5,916 nt of DNA, from assembly GCA_902795625.1 (NCBI GenBank), contig CADBLW010000359.1:1-5916 (forward strand), written 5' to 3'. Position 1 is the stretch's first letter. Every line of letters begins with the position of its first letter. Below, piece after piece: positions 5,884 to 5,916 of the stretch. Source of the stretch: an uncultured Lachnospiraceae bacterium. Its GTDB lineage: Bacteria > Bacillota > Clostridia > Lachnospirales > Lachnospiraceae. The translations under genes and the position numbers were made by a program. The notes under the pieces are model-generated. The model saw nothing but the letters and a program-made list of their open reading frames with translations. It did not search any database and was not told the DNA's origin.

Positions 5884-5916
5884 CGAGCCCCGCAGGTTAC
5901 CTGCGGGGCTCGTTTA
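5884..5916 (+). terminator. Terminator hairpin, probable expression platform of the FMN riboswitch
   Basis: CGAGCCCCGCAGG (5884-5896) pairs perfectly over 13 bp with the strand at 5900-5912 around a TTA loop. A T run begins at 5913 and is cut by the window edge. It sits 27 bases after the aptamer, the usual place for a transcription-termination platform. No other terminator follows the serpin operon, so this hairpin may also end transcripts reading through from there. Confidence 0.85.

Overview
The window looks like a piece of a moderately GC-rich Bacillota (Clostridia-type) chromosome, probably from a gut or rumen anaerobe. The clues are strong GGAGG ribosome-binding sites, a tRNA-Ser without an encoded CCA end, an FMN (RFN) riboswitch with a transcription-terminator platform, ECF sigma factors followed by single-pass membrane partners, and serpins of the type I associate with gut Clostridia. 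The taxonomic call is inference; no marker gene is present. Every gene is on the + strand.

Layout. Bases 1-128 hold the 3' part of tRNA-Ser(GGA) and its terminator. Bases 139-1749 are a first ECF operon: candidate promoter, sigma factor (199-777), overlapping membrane anti-sigma-like protein (756-1682), and a strong terminator. Bases 1750-1909 are a regulatory gap with a perfect 14-bp palindrome, an extra half-site, and a promoter-like element matching the one before the first operon. Bases 1910-5709 are a second operon: a paralogous sigma factor (1910-2470), then, overlapping by 4 nt, a membrane protein with an anti-sigma-like cytoplasmic N-terminus and an extracellular serpin domain (2467-4206), then a second membrane-anchored serpin (4267-5709). 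Bases 5715-5916 are a separate unit: a near-consensus vegetative promoter, an FMN riboswitch and a terminator hairpin at the window edge. The riboflavin gene it should control lies outside the window.

How the parts may work together. In the usual ECF arrangement the gene after the sigma factor encodes a membrane protein whose cytoplasmic N-terminus holds the sigma factor until an outside signal releases it. Both sigma partners here begin with the same short motif (E-x-L, six residues, I-D-D, three residues, E) in identical spacing and then have one membrane segment. They differ completely outside the membrane: one has an unrecognised domain, the other a full-length serpin with an inhibitory-type hinge. 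The most interesting reading is that the serpin is a protease sensor: attack on its reactive loop, with the large serpin conformational change, could be the signal that frees the sigma factor, which would then raise expression of both serpins. This is a hypothesis. The sequence shows the fusion, the coupling and the conserved motifs, but not the signalling.
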